From: Monosiga brevicollis MX1 | Taxonomy: Eukaryota; Opisthokonta; Choanoflagellata; Craspedida; Salpingoecidae | DNA length: 64,000 nucleotides | Direction of reading: 5' to 3' | Assembly (NCBI RefSeq): GCF_000002865.3 | Contig: NW_001865077.1 | Location: forward strand, 159,525 to 223,524 | Shown here: piece by piece, positions 1 through 12,100 of the stretch | How positions within the stretch are numbered: the stretch's first letter is position 1 | Layout: every line of letters begins with the position of its first letter | Notes under the pieces: model-generated | Told to the model about the DNA's origin: nothing | Database searches by the model: none | Seen by the model: the letters and a program-made list of their open reading frames with translations, nothing else | Made by a program: the position numbers and the translations under genes

Positions 1-49
1 CCGCATGTCATCTCATCTCTCGCTCATGTGTGATCCCGCTCTTGAACAG

Positions 50-1845
50 TACCCTCTTGGGCGTTTTGACGCATGACGTGCTTGACAATGGCCGTGGTCG
101 CTCTCGTCAAAAGCTTTTCCGTCACCAGCACGAGGTCTGCGCACCCACTCCTATATTCTTTCTTCCTACAGCTTTTCCAAGGCCACCCACTCATAAAACT
201 TTTTCTTCTTCTTCTTGTTCTTCTTCTTGCGTAGATCGACTCGGGTCGCACCTCGAGCGTGGCGCATGACATTTTGGGGTTTGATGCCCGGGGCCAAGTG
301 GTCAACCGCCCCGGCCACGATGGCAAGATTGACTGGGTGCAAGTGTGCACCGACGCTGCCAAGGTCGTCACCTTTATCGATCTGGCTGGCCACGAACGCT
401 ACCTCAAGACCACCGTCTTTGGCCTGACGGGTCACGTGCCCCACTTTGCCATGCTCATGATTGGCTCCAACGCTGGCATTGTCGGCATGACCAAAGGTAC
501 CCTCGACCGCCGTCCTCTGCTCAGGACGCGCCTACCCTCGCCATCAAATCAAAAGGTTTCGTTTCCCTCACGAAACAACGCTGGATTCGAGTAGAGCACT
601 TGGGCCTGGCGCTGGCGCTCAACGTGCCCGTCTATGTGGTCGTCACCAAGATTGACATGTGCCCCCCCAACGTCCTTGATGCGACGCTCAAGCTTCTGCA
701 AAAGATTTTAAAGTCACCGGGCTGCCGCAAGATTCCCCTGATGGTTTCCAACGTCGATGATGTGGTCGTCGCTGCCACTAACTTCATCTCTGAGCGGTCC
801 GTGTGCTGTCGCGGGCTTCCTCGAGGGCTTGCCTCGATGGTGTGGCCATGGCAGCTTGTCCACGAAAGCTGATGCCCCTTTTTTTCTTGGCTTAGGGTGT
901 GCCCCATCTTCCAAGTGTCCAACGTCACGGGGGAGAACCTGGATCTGCTCAAGCTCTTTATGAACCTACTCAACTCCCACTCGCCCAAGACCGACGCTGC
1001 CCCCGCCGAGTTTCAAATCGACGACACCTTTAGCGTCCCCGTAAGCCCGTTGTACATTTTTCAGGCGTTGCGTTGTCAAGCGGCTCCTTGTTGACCGCGC
1101 CAAAACCCCCCTTGGCCGCATCGACGTGCCTCTACTCAATGCCTTGGCCTTGCCCGTGGACGCCGCACGGTCTCATTTCTATCCCCGTGCTTCCTCAGGG
1201 CGTGGGCACGGTCGTATCGGGCACCAATCTGCGCGGCACCGTGCGTGTCAACGACACGCTGCTTTTGGGACCCGACTCGCTGGGCACCTTTCGTCCCGTG
1301 GTCATCAAAGGCATTCATCGCCGTCGCACCCCCACCAAGGTCTGATCGCTGTCGCATTTTGCTTTGCTTGTTCATTTTACGTCTGGCTGTTTGCAGACCG
1401 TGCACCGCTCAATGCTCTCTTACACCCTCACCTCCGCCTCGCCTCCGGTTTGGTCTATCTCGCTCGGACGTGTTAGGAGGTGCGCAGCTCTCAGACGTGC
1501 TCCTTTGCCCTCAAGAAGGTGCCCCGCTCGTTCATCCGCAAGGGCATGGTCATGGTGGCACCCGAAGTGGAGCCCGTGGCTACTTGGGAGTTTGAAGGCG
1601 AGCTGTTGGTCCTGCATCATCCGACCACCATCTCCGTCAAGTATGAAGCCGTCGTGCACTGTGGTAGCGTGCGCCAGACCGCCAGCATCATTTCCATGGA
1701 CAAGCTGCACATTCGAACTGGGGACAAGACGACTGCGCGCTTCCGCTTTGTGCGCAACCCCGAATACCTGCGGGAAGGTGATCGGCTCATCTTTCGCGAA
1801 GGTCGAACCAAAGCCGTGGGCACGGTGACCCGCCTTTTCTCGTGA
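50..1845 (+). CDS. GTPBP1: GTPBP1-type translational GTPase, 5' end outside window
   Basis: A GTPase of the GTPBP1/2 family (EF-Tu-like, linked in animals to ribosome rescue and mRNA turnover). Exons by splice sites and phase: 50-134, 235-496, 595-796, 896-1040, 1199-1339, 1477-1845. The first visible codons (STLLGVLTH) directly follow the P-loop GNVDAGK, which must lie in an exon left of the window. The switch II motif is seen as [10 protein letters not shown], the NKxD equivalent as TKID, followed by [12 protein letters not shown]. The beta-barrel domain II has GVGTVVSGT-like text and domain III has RKGMVMV, MVHCGS-like VVHCGSVRQ and [11 protein letters not shown]. Nearly every segment matches animal GTPBP1 as remembered. 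It stops right after the conserved domain III, so it lacks the basic tail of the vertebrate protein. It is convergent with the oxygenase gene at 2248. Confidence 0.9.
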
Positions 1846-2247
1846 GCACGGGTGACGCCCAAGTCGCTGGTGCGGATAATGGGATGATTGAGACCTTGAG
1901 CAAAGGCCCCATCGTAAAGACCAACGTCTGCCCCGTCTGGAATGACGTCCAATGTTCACATGTACAAAGACGAATCAAGCCGAGTTGGCGAGTTGAACAT
2001 GGTTCGGAAACGGGTGCAAGGCGGAGATCTTGTGCGGCAGTGCCGCTTCTCGTGCGTGAATTGTAAAAGATTTGTTTTCAGACGCCTGCGCAACATTCAA
2101 TTGATGCATTTGATACAAGAAGAGGACCGGCAATAGCAACAACAAGACGGAGAGGCGGGACAAAAAGATCAGAACCATCAAGAGCAATGTCTTCGAGTGG
2201 CAGGGTGTCCGCGCAGCGGAAACAGCAAAAGACCCAGCGTAGATTGA
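1846..2247. other. Convergent 3' intergenic region
   Basis: Lies between the stop codons of the GTPBP1-type gene (+) and the 2OG oxygenase gene (-). It should hold two 3' UTRs. No exon, RNA gene or repeat is supported here. Confidence 0.6.
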
Positions 2248-3827
2248 TCAAAGGCCCATCAGGTCCGCAAACTCTGGGCAGAGCTTGACGGCGCGGCGAA
2301 ACTTTTGACCTGCCTCGGGAGCATGCCCATCAGCCTCGAGCAGCTCGGCCTCGCGGTACAGACTATATGCCAAACGACCCTACGCGAGCATTGGCATCCA
2401 AGGCACCCGGTCAAAAAAAAAAAAAAAGCGGCGAGCTTGCAGATTTCAAGCTGAGGGGAGTGCTGCCCATACCAGACCTTACCGCATCGTCATCACAACG
2501 TGGAGGTACGCGACGGTACATGACATCGGTGCGAATGATTGTCTTGAAGGTACCTGGACCGACCGGCTCGCCTTCATGGGGCAAGGTTTGAAAGAAGACG
2601 AGGCCTGCGGCAGCGTGGTGTGAGGGAGGCACACATGTGATGTCTGGTCAGGAGAGGGGGCACAGAGGGGTACTATGGGAAGTACCTGATCCGGCTTCAC
2701 ACGCAACGCGGTGGGTGGGTTGAATGGTCCAGCGAAAGCGCTGAAACTCATCGCGCACAAAGCTCACATCCGTCTCGGGTGGGTACAAGAGTGTTGCACC
2801 TGCCATCCCAAAGAGCAGCAGAAGAAGCGGAGGAATAGAGGAGAACATGAGCCGACGAAAGCGCATGCCACCGGATGAATTTGAAACAGCAAGCTGGCTA
2901 ATTTTTTTTGTTTGTTTTTTTCTTGAGCCAGACTTGGCACGTGTGGGGGATGAGGCTAGCCGTACCGCCGGCGCCACAGTCATTGAGGTAGACAATGACA
3001 GTGTAGAGGCTGCGGTGATTAAAGTCGACAATGGTGTAACCATCCGTGTGGGGGCTAAAGTGGCCGCCTTCGCTGTAGTGAGCAAAGAGCAGATGCTCGT
3101 TGATGCCCGAAGCGACCCACTCGCCCTCGGTCCCTGATGCAGTCAGGTCGCAGGCCGGCCAAAAGCAGCATCAAGAATGGGTGAGCCAGGCGGGCAGGGT
3201 TCAACGGGCCCAATGGCGAGCCGCTGATGAGCAAAGCAGCTTTGGGCACGCACCTCGCTCATACCACTCGTCGTCCTCCTTCATCTCAAAGCGGGCAGGA
3301 ACATGCGGACGGATACGTTCCCATAGGGCGGCGGCCAGGCCCTGATCATGCACCTCGACGGTGACGGCGTTGCGAAAATCCCGGTCATCCGGGTTGCTGC
3401 TCCAAAACGAGTACTCAAGGGCCGAAACGCGCTTGCGCAGCTCGGCCGACTCGGCCGGTGCCAGCAAGTGTGGAAACTGCACCGCCCCCAATGAATTGGG
3501 CAGGGGCTGGCCCGCCACCTGCACCGGGCCCGTCTCCGCCAAACACGCGGCCAAACCCACATCACGATGCACGACGGCCTTCACCTGCGGCTTGACTGAG
3601 AGCAAATTGGGCGCCTCCCCCTCCTCCACCACCGTCTCCACCACCGTCTCCGCCACCGTTTCCACCCCCTCCACCCCCTGCTTCACCTCCGATTCAACCG
3701 ACTTTGCACCCGTCTGCGCACCGCGCGCGGGCACGTTCGCCGCCGCCATCGGAGTCATGGTCGCCGGCATCGTGCTGCTGCTGCTGCTGTGATGTAAGAT
3801 GTCAGATGTCAGATGATCCGCATTCAA
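2248..3827 (-). CDS. 2OG-Fe(II) oxygenase (prolyl 4-hydroxylase-like) with helical tail
   Basis: Exons on the minus strand: 3827-3254, 3133-2966, 2799-2686, 2604-2483, 2379-2248, giving about 369 aa. The double-stranded beta-helix core is clear: HFSPHTDGYTIVDF carries the iron pair H220/D222, NDCGAGGATLLY is the GGAT turn, and LPHEGEPVGPGTFKTIIR carries the distal iron His (about H295) with a basic 2OG-binding residue (about K306 or R310). This is the P4Hc-type iron/2-oxoglutarate fold, so hydroxylation of a protein side chain is likely but the substrate is unknown. The last exon encodes a TPR-like helix pair (AYSLYREAELLEADG, then FRRAVKLCPEFADLMGL-stop). Start: the first in-frame ATG at 3827 is used; a downstream ATG in the Thr/Val-rich leader is possible. 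No signal peptide is evident, unlike ER prolyl hydroxylases. Confidence 0.85.
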
Positions 3828-4411
3828 ATGTCAGAGCAAATGGGCAGAGAGAGGTGGGTGCTTTGAAGGTGTTATGGTGAGAGGTGTAGTGGATCACGGG
3901 TGTTTTGGTGAGAGGGATGGTCTTTGGAGCGATCAAGGTGTTCTTGTACATCAACTAGATTTCAGAGAAGAGCAAGACATCGATGTGCGTTTAAGAGAAT
4001 ACACCCTAAAAAACTAGTCGATATGCCAGACATCACTATCAATGTGTTCTCTCAAACTCTCTCTCCCAAACTCTCAAACTCTCTCACACCACACACACTC
4101 TCACTCTCTCTCTCTCTCTCTCAAACTCTCACTCTCAAACTCTCTCTCTCACTCTCTCTCTCTCTCAAACTCTCTCTCTCTAACTCTCTCTCTCTCACTC
4201 TCTCTCTCTCACTCTCTCTCACTCTCTCTCTCTCTCAAACTCTCTCTTTCGCGAATCAACATCAAAACAGTTTTTTAAATTTTTTTTTTATTCACGGTGG
4301 TAGGAGTTTTAGCAGACGGGCGTCGAGGGCGCTCTGGCTCGGATTGACCGTGAGCGAGTGAGTGAAGGGAGGTGGGGTGAGGTGGAGAGGGACTTTTGGA
4401 TAGAGGGGAGG
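3828..4411. other. Divergent promoter region with CT-rich microsatellite
   Basis: Separates the divergent oxygenase (-) and RRG7-like (+) genes. Positions 4047-4245 are a CTCTCT tract broken by AAACT units. The overlapping open frames here are Ser/Leu repeats in all frames and are not treated as coding. Confidence 0.65.
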
Positions 4412-5640
4412 ATGTGGCGGCTGCAGCGATTGGGTTGGGGGCTGCGGCGGGGGCTGCACGGACGAGGAGAGGCTGCGTTGGTGGCGCGGCAGGGGGGGCC
4501 GGCGCTTCGCTGCAAGGCATCTGGGTGGCCCTCGGATGACGACTCGGACCAAGGACCCGCGGACAGGGACTTGGGTCTGGCGCGAGAGGAATTGGTGGGT
4601 GGTCGAACCAACATGAGCACCACGGAGCGGGGGCGAATCTACGAGGAACATGTCCAAGCGTGCTTGCAGCCCCTCTTTCAGCTCGATTTTGAGCGCATTG
4701 GCGGGGCCGGTGACCGAGGCATTGATCTGCACGGTACGCTCCGAGCCCAGTACTGGCGTGGCCAGGGCCTGATCTGACCCCTTTCAAGCTGACATGCCTG
4801 CTGCTCCTGCTGCAGCCGTCTGGCGCCGCCACGGAGCTGAAGTCATTGTCCAGGTGCGAAGCTCCTCCTTGCCCCCCCGCCACCCAAACCTCAAAAAAAC
4901 CAGAAGCACATTAACTTGACCCGGGGCTTTGAAACCTCCTCTGCCAATAGTGCAAGCATTTTGCCAAACCCTTGGCACCAGAGCAAGTGCGGGAAATCAT
5001 GGGAATGATGGCAGTCCAGGCTTCCCTCAGGACCAACGTCAAGCTTCTTGGGGTCGTGGCCGCCTCCAATGGGTGAGTCAAACCAGACACGACAATGCCA
5101 GGCTGCCTTGGCTCTGACTTGGCTCTTGAGAAAAGCAAGCACACTAGGCACTTGACTTTCTTTCTGTCTGTCTCGTTGCTGACTTGACGTGGGCGTGCGC
5201 CGGGTCGCTGCTGATTTCGCCTCGCCGGTGCTAACCTTCGCAGGTACACCAAGGCAGCACTCAAAGAGCTTAAAAGCAACACGATTGCCCTCTGCCTCCT
5301 CCATCTACCCCTCAACCATCATGAACCAGAGCAATGCTGGTACGCTTTCCTCTGTCCTTTGCTCGTGCCTCCACCCCCTGGCATGCGCTGCTGCAATTTC
5401 GATTATGGGGGGCCACCACACGCCCCACTGCATACCACATCAACTCACAATCACACACACACACACACTCAAATGTATCGTACGGCCGATGCTTGGGCCC
5501 CGTGTGATAGGATGAGCCCAGCATGCCGCAAGCTCTTTCCACACGTGCGAGCAGTCACGTCCATCAACCTAGCGCCTTCCTCGGCAGGGGGCGGCCAGAG
5601 TCAAAGCCGCCTGCTGCTTCTTGAGCCAGGCGAAGTCTAA
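4412..5640 (+). CDS. RRG7: RRG7-like (DUF2034) mitochondrial protein, restriction-endonuclease-like fold
   Basis: Exons 4412-4733, 4816-4853, 4951-5072, 5244-5339 and 5511-5640, about 235 aa. The N-terminus MWRLQRLGWGLRRGLHG is rich in Arg and free of acidic residues, as expected for a mitochondrial presequence. The core reads GRIYEEHV, then GGAGDRGIDLH, then VIVQ joined to CKHFAKPLAPEQVREIMG, then GVVAASNGYTKAALKEL. This is the signature of fungal Required-for-Respiratory-Growth 7 / DUF2034 and of Mrr-like PD-(D/E)xK nucleases, with D105 and Q120-x-K122 as the candidate active site. The last intron (5340-5510, containing a CA tract) is a multiple of 3 and stays open, so it may be retained. 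Whether it cuts DNA is not known. The gene ends 109 b from the convergent DCTN5 stop. Confidence 0.75.
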
Positions 5641-5749
5641 CCAAAATTGTTATGACGTTGCTCTTTCCAGGAGAGGAGGGCGCAGGAGCATGGTTGAAAA
5701 CCAAATAGAAAAAGAGTGTGTCTCGAGGCCGATTGTTGATCACAATCTA

Positions 5750-6993
5750 TCAATCTCGGACTTGAAACATGTTGTAGTATTGCCTGTCGCATATCAAGTA
5801 GACCATTGATGGATGCGTGAGTACGGCCAAACACAATTCTGTCTTTGAAACAACACTGAAGGGCCTTGGCTGAAGCAAGGCGGGTGTGAAGCAGAAGCAG
5901 CCTACCGGATGACCTCGCGGATGAGATCACGAGAGCACTCTGGCAGCATGCCAATCTGACGACCAGGCGAACCGCCGTAGATGGTGTATGGTGGTACGAC
6001 GGTGCCGGGCGGCAAGACGCAGTCGTCTTCGATCTTGCAGCAGTCCTTTAAAATGCAGGCTTCACCCTTTGAGGAGGCGACAGGCTTGGTGAGCACTGAG
6101 CAGAGGCAAGCTCACGGGATGCGGTGCAGCAAAGGAATAATCACGGGCACACGCACAATGACCACTCGTTTGCCAATGCAGACAAAACTCCCGATGGAAG
6201 CCGCCTGGATCAAAGACCCCTCATCGACAAACACATTCTCCCCAATGGACAGCGGCAGAAAGGTCAGGGGCCTAGACAAGTAAGCACACATTTTTAAGGA
6301 TGAGTTTGAAGGTGGTCCCCACACGACCTGGTTTTAAGGATGAGTTTGCAGGTAGTCCCCACACGACCCGGTCCAGATCCGGAAGAAGCCAAGCAAGAGG
6401 CGGCACCGACTTGTTGGGAAGGATCTTGGCCGGTGGCCGGAGCACGGTGCCGCTCTTGAACACGCACGATCTTGCATTGAAAAGGCAAAGGCAGCCAAAA
6501 GTAACGGTGAGGACGAACAAAGATCCTGCTTCGGGGAGAACATCTCCGTAACGCAGCTGAGCTGGCGATGCATCGACCAACCGTTGAACGCGAATGTTGG
6601 CCAGGTCGCCTCGGATGACACAATCTTCCTCCACGACGGTCTGACCCAGACAGACGGTTTGCAGAGAGCAGCAAGAGGAGGACCAGTGTCGGGTAAGGCA
6701 CAGCAACCCGGCGCCCGGTCAGCCATGGCGAGGAACTCGACGAGCCGTGCAAAGATAAAACTCGTACCTTGCCCACAAGAACAATATTCTGGCTGCCACA
6801 CAACACGCTGGTCCTCGAGACCTTGTTCCCCGTCGACTGCGCACACATGTCGGGATGAGCGGCACGCACTCTACAACTGCTGCAACGCAGCACCACTGAA
6901 CCTTAGGAGTTCCCACGCACAGACAGGCAATCGTACCGTTTCGATAAACTTGGACTTGTCATAGACGATAGCCGGTGGTGTCGGGAGCGCCAT
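5750..6993 (-). CDS. DCTN5: Dynactin subunit 5 (p25)
   Basis: Seven exons on the minus strand: 6993-6937, 6836-6768, 6640-6582, 6470-6411, 6271-6157, 6066-5906, 5783-5750. All phases agree and give 184 aa, close to the human 182. The protein starts MALPTPPAIVYDKSKFIET, continues TGNKVSRTSVLCGSQNIVL, then EDCVIRGDLANIRVQR, RPPAKILPNKPLTFLPLSIG, and EACILKDCCKIEDDCVLPPG. It ends with RQYYNMFQVRD. The hexapeptide repeats form the left-handed beta-helix of the pointed-end complex of dynactin, which guides dynein to cargo. The intron at 6272-6410 contains a 40-b tandem duplication. The gene is divergent from the helicase gene on its right. Confidence 0.95.
6292..6371. repeat. 40-b tandem duplication inside a DCTN5 intron
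   Basis: Two adjacent 40-b units (6292-6331 and 6332-6371) differ at about three positions. They lie wholly within the intron between DCTN5 exons 4 and 5, so the protein is unaffected. Confidence 0.85.
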
Positions 6994-8763
6994 CTCGTCC
7001 GTCCGTTGTCTGCGGCACCCACGGGCGGCAGACGCGCAGCTCTCGCTCGGGCAGTCGGTCGTATACCCTAGATCCTATCCCCACCCCCCGCTATACCACT
7101 ACAACCCCGCCACAAAGCCTTGCACCGGCCCGACAGTCACAGTCCCACGCTGTGCGATCGCCGCAATGCGCCGTATCACTGGTAAACGACCGGCTCTGCC
7201 TGCCAAATGCCTCTCTCTCTCCCTCTCTCTCTCGAGCTCTCTCTCTCTCAAGCCTCAAGCTCTCTCTCTCTCTCGCAAGCTCTCTCTCTCAAGCTTTCTC
7301 TCTCAAGCTTTCTCTCTCAAGCTCTCTCTCTCAAGCTCTCTCAATCTCTCTCTCTTCTCTCTCTCTCTCTTCTCTCTCGGAAGTTGTACTTGAAATTAAA
7401 GGGGTGTAATTTAATGGTAGTTTCTCGTAATTTTGGGTCAATATTTTCTGGTTTTTTGTTGTTGAATGTGATATCTTAAAGCGTTGGGACTGCTGGTGGT
7501 GGTGGTGGTGGTGGTGGTGGTGGTGGGACTGCTACTGCGAGCCTGTTGAACGAGTGCTCTTTCTACTTGAGACACCAGACAGCAGAGGAACGCAGCTCTG
7601 AAAGCAATGGAAAAAAACAGTCGTGCTACGTTTCGTTATACCTCTGAAACTCTTCATGCTCGACCATTCGTCCCCCTGCCACATTGGAACTGATTTGATT
7701 CGGCTCATGTTCGAGACGTTGATGCATAGTCGATGAGTCACAAGTCCCGCCCCAAGCTTCCAGTCATTCAGTGGCCATCCAGTCTCTTCTCTCTTGGCTT
7801 CGAATGAATAAGTACGACTACGATGCCGCTCTCCTCCCCCCACTTTCTTTACTCTTCGCTCTTCTTTGCTCTACTCTTTGCTCTACTCTTTGCTCTACTC
7901 TCTGATTTCTGCTTTACTCTCCACTCGCCTCACTGCTGTACTCTTTACTGCCTCTACTCTCGCTTTTCTTTCTGTATTCTCTTTACTCTACGACTCTCTC
8001 TTACTCTCTTTGCTTGACTCTCGGCTTTAGTCTCTCTTCTACCCGCTATACTCACTACTCTCTCTCCCCTCTCCCCTCTCTCCTAAATGCGTTGAAGCTC
8101 TCCTTTCTCCTCTCTACTCTCTCATCTCGACTCTCTGCTCTCTGCTTTACTCTCCACTCGCCTTTCTGCTATACTCCCTCCTCTCTCTTCTTTACACTCT
8201 TCTACTGTCTACGGTCGACTGTCTCGACTCCCTCTACCCTTCTCTCTCCACTTTCCTTTCTACTCCTTCTCTGCTTCTCCTCTCTACTCTCCTCTCTACT
8301 CTCTTCCCCCGTCTCTACTCTCTTCTCTTCTCTCCCCCGTCTCTACTCTCCTCTCTCTACTCTCCTCTCTCTACTCTCCTCTCTCCTCTCTCCTCTACTC
8401 CTTTACTCTACTTCTTTACTCTCTCTCTCTCCACTTCCACTCCTCTCCGCTCTCCTCTCTCCACACCGTGCTCTGTCCATAGCATGGACCGCAGCCATCA
8501 GAAGAAGAGCGCCCAAAGGGTCAAGTGTGACCAAAAGCACATTTTCTCATTTTTTTTTCATCCCATGATGTGAGGATCAAGGTGAACAAAAGAACTTCTT
8601 GGATTTGGTTCTCTGCCGTGAAGCGTGACCGTTGTATCTGCCTCTGCTTTCTATCCATGATTATGAATCCTTCTCTGCTTATGCCTTTTATTCACCTCTA
8701 TGCTTCTCTCGTTATATGCCTCTGTCTCTAAGTTTCTCCGTCTTTCTGTCTCTCCCTCTTGTT

Positions 8764-8797
<34 letters not shown>

Positions 8798-9152
8798 GTT
8801 TCTGGTATTTTACAGCGCGAGGTCGCTCGACTGATGGCGGCGGCGGCGCTGTGGTGGTGGCGTTGATGGGTCTTGTGACCTTGCATTTTGTGCTGGCGGT
8901 GTGGGTGGTTGGTAAGCTCGCTTGGACAGGGCCCTTGCAAGTGTGCGGGTGATCGTCTGGCAGCTTGGGATACCAGCCAGTCATGACTTAGCGTGCGCAC
9001 GCTTTGCCCCGATCCAAAAGAGCCAATCTCTCGCTGGCTCCCCGACCTGATTCGGGAACACACCAAGCCACCGAGCAAAGTAGCCGGCCGGCCGGTGCGG
9101 TGCGGCGGATTCGTTGCCTCGCTGGTGCACATACATCCCGGGCGTCTGCTCC
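6994..9152. other. Long intergenic region with CT-rich and GGT microsatellites
   Basis: Holds the DCTN5 promoter and, to the right, the unresolved 5' part of the helicase gene. Contents: CT-rich tract with AAGCT interruptions 7209-7378; GGT trinucleotide run 7493-7526; a long TCTACTC-type pyrimidine tract 7836-8470; and CT/GTCTCT at 8752-8800. Segment 8990-9152 is GC-rich and open in more than one frame, so it may include upstream helicase exons. I could not fix them. Confidence 0.6.
7836..8470. repeat. Degenerate TCTACTC/CTCTCT pyrimidine tract
   Basis: About 630 b of nearly pure pyrimidine on the plus strand with drifting TCTACTC, CTCTGCTT and CTCTCC units. The long Ser/Leu frame across it looks like a repeat artefact. 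Confidence 0.8.
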
Positions 9153-12100
9153 ATGGGGACTTTACGCCACCTTTGGCCGCGGCTGATGCGGGGGTCACAC
9201 AGCCGTTGGTTGGTCACGCCCTTCACAGTCTCCGAGAACACGGGCAGACGCGCCGCCCACTTGTCTGTGAGGAGAATCGAAGATCCCGATGCCATCGTGC
9301 CCATCGTCCTCAGTGGCATTGTTCAAAATACCAACGATGGCAGCAATCGTTACACGGCGCGCGGCGCCTTCACCTTCCAGCTCGAACTCCCCAGCAACTG
9401 CGGACATCTTCACCCCAGCCTCGATAATCGTCCCCTGGTCGAGGTCAACGCCATGGGCCCGCCCGTGTTCAACGGCGAACTCGTCACCGTTTGCGGTTCC
9501 CTCCGAGCTGATGACACCAATCCCATCATCGAAGCCGAAACTGCCCTTGCCGCCCCCGTCACGCCTGACACCCCGGGCGTCCAGCTCCAGCCTCTTCAAA
9601 CCAGCCTCCGAGGCGGCAGCATCTACGAATTTGCCGCCTTCATCTCCCGTTGGTACGCCCAACAGGTGCGTTTTTGAAATCCTGGCTTCCACCCTTGCTT
9701 TGCATCTCCACCCCGGCTCCCGATCCACCCCCAAGCCTGCTCCATGCTCCTCGAGCCCCGCCCCCAAGCTCAATTCCTCTCCATGTCGGTGCAGACCTCG
9801 AAAAAAATGCAGGAACGCATCTGGTACATGGATGGCACCACTGCACTGGCCGGCCTCATTGACCCTCGCTCTGACGTTTATGGCCGCATCAAGCTGGTGC
9901 GTGGGTTGCCCGACGCCGACTGGGCGCGGCCGTGGCCGGACCCGTCCAACTCACCCGCATGCCTGTACCCAATCAGACTGTGCGCAATTCCATCAGCACT
10001 AGCGTTCAACGCGCGCTCTGTGAGCGCATCCTCGCTGTACGTCCATTGCCAACCCTCGGCCCCTTGCTCCTCCCCTTGCCCCCTTGCTCCTCCCCTTGCC
10101 CGGGGTCACTCATGATCCTGATGGTGTTTCGCTCACATCTTGTTCTCTAGCTCCACTTGACCGATGCTGCCAAGCTGACGCACGCAGAACTCAGAGGCGT
10201 CCTCAACAGGCTGGAACCTTTTGGAGCCTACGATGCTCTGCACTACCCCTTCCTCCTGGTCGAGACTTCGCCAGACCTGGCCCGACCCAAACTGATACAC
10301 ATCATCAAACATCTCGTTCAAGTTCGCCAAGGCCAACAGCCCCATGATCTTCCCTCTTCCATTGCGACCCCACCCACAGAGCTCTGCAACTATGGCCCTC
10401 GCCTCCGCTGGGATCCAGCAGCGCCCACGGAGGATGAACCGTGCTCACCGCTTGCCACATACCCGCGCTCTTTCACGACCGCTGTTCACCTGGCTGCCTG
10501 CCTCCATGTTCTCATTACTTCCGAGCATAACCAAACCATCTCCCTCCCCCTGCGGCTGCTGCTGCAAGAGGCTTCAAAGTACGACCAAATATCATCGCCT
10601 CCCCTGCCTGCATGCTTGATCGAGCCGACGGGGCGCTCACAAGTGCGTACGCATGCACACAGGTTTGCCAAGCAGTTTGACGTGAGCATTCAAAAAAGTG
10701 ATGTGCAGTACCTCCTCGACCACCACGGCGATCAAATCAAGCGTGTCAAAGAATTTGGTGCCGATCGCTACGTTCGCTCCTCAGCCCATGATCGCCGCGA
10801 TAAGATCCTTACTACCCTCAAGAGCATGTCAGCTCTCCGGCCTCATTGGGAGGAAGGCGCACATGGTCGCTCCATCCAACTCGAAGGACTCGCTGGTGAG
10901 GGCATGTCGCCTTCCCAAATTGCTGCTTGCAATCAGCTGCTTTCCCAGCGCATGGCCGTTTTGACCGGTGGCCCCGGTGTGGGCAAAACCACCGTTCTGC
11001 GGGCCCTCGTTGCCACCCTACAGCTCAAGTCAGTCCGATCTTTCATGCCTCGGTGACACAGCTCGCCATTTCGCGACTATTTTTTATTTTTTATTTTTTT
11101 TTATTTATATTTACCATGATTTAATGAACGAATGCCTTGATGGGTGATGCCATCTTCCCTGTCTCTTCCAGCCATAAAAACGTTTTCCTGACGACGTTGT
11201 CTGCGCGTGCGGTCCGCATGATCGAGGAGCGGACCATGATCGATGCGCACACCATTCACTCTCTCAACACTCTTAGTGAGAGTAAGTCACCGAGGCCTTG
11301 ATTGCGCTTGCACCGCCTATCCTCGCCAGGGCTGATCTTCCGCATCACCACAGAGCAATACTCCGATCGCATCGCGGACATGAGCTGCTTTGTTGTGGAT
11401 GAAGCCTCCATGCTGAGCTTTGAGTGCTTTGAAATTCTTTTGCGGTTGGTGGTGCTGATTGTGATTCTTGCGTATCGTGCCACAGCGTTGGCAACCCGAC
11501 GGCTCATTCCTTGTGGCACCTCGTTTTTTCCGCTCGCGTCTGCCTCGCTCGGTTGCGCATCTCGCAGTAATTTGCCACCCAACGCTAGCTTGTACCTGAT
11601 TGGCGATCCCGACCAACTGCCACCGGTGCGATGCGCAGCCTTGATGCGCCCACCCTGCGCGCCCCTTAATCTTGGCTGATTGCTGTCTATGCCGGCAATG
11701 TTGATAACCGAGTGCTCATCTTGCCTTGATTCAAACAGATCGATTCCCCAGGCCTTTTCGGTCATTTGATCAACCGTCACAACATCCCAACCGTTCGCTT
11801 GTCGCAGCAATATCGCTTTGTACGGTGCCCCACGTTCTTACTCGAGGGATTTGGGTCTCTTTGAGGTGGAGTGCAATGACCTCACCCACTGCTTGCACGC
11901 GCATTTTTTTGATAGTCTGAAGCAGGCAGCATTTCCAAACTAGCAACCGCAGCGTCAGCAAATCAACGAGACTTGCCGGTGCTCGTCAAGAGCATGCCCC
12001 GCTCCTTCAGCGAGCTGGGTGACTCGGACTGCCTGATCATGCCCGCGACGGTGAGTTGTCGTGCCCACCATGCTTTTCTTTGTTGACTTTTGTTCTGCAG

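Noticed and set aside
5340-5510. Reading the RRG7 tail straight through as coding, with His/Thr repeats
   Set aside because: A clean GT-AG pair removes the CA-rich text in phase and gives a more plausible C-terminus; retention is still possible.
8014-8568. 184-codon Ser/Leu-rich open frame
   Set aside because: Low-complexity pyrimidine tract with no splice-supported continuation or family resemblance.
8866-8915. Possible first helicase exon (hydrophobic text ending at a GTAAGC donor)
   Set aside because: No acceptor gave an in-phase join to the helicase frame, and the hydrophobic text does not suit this protein.
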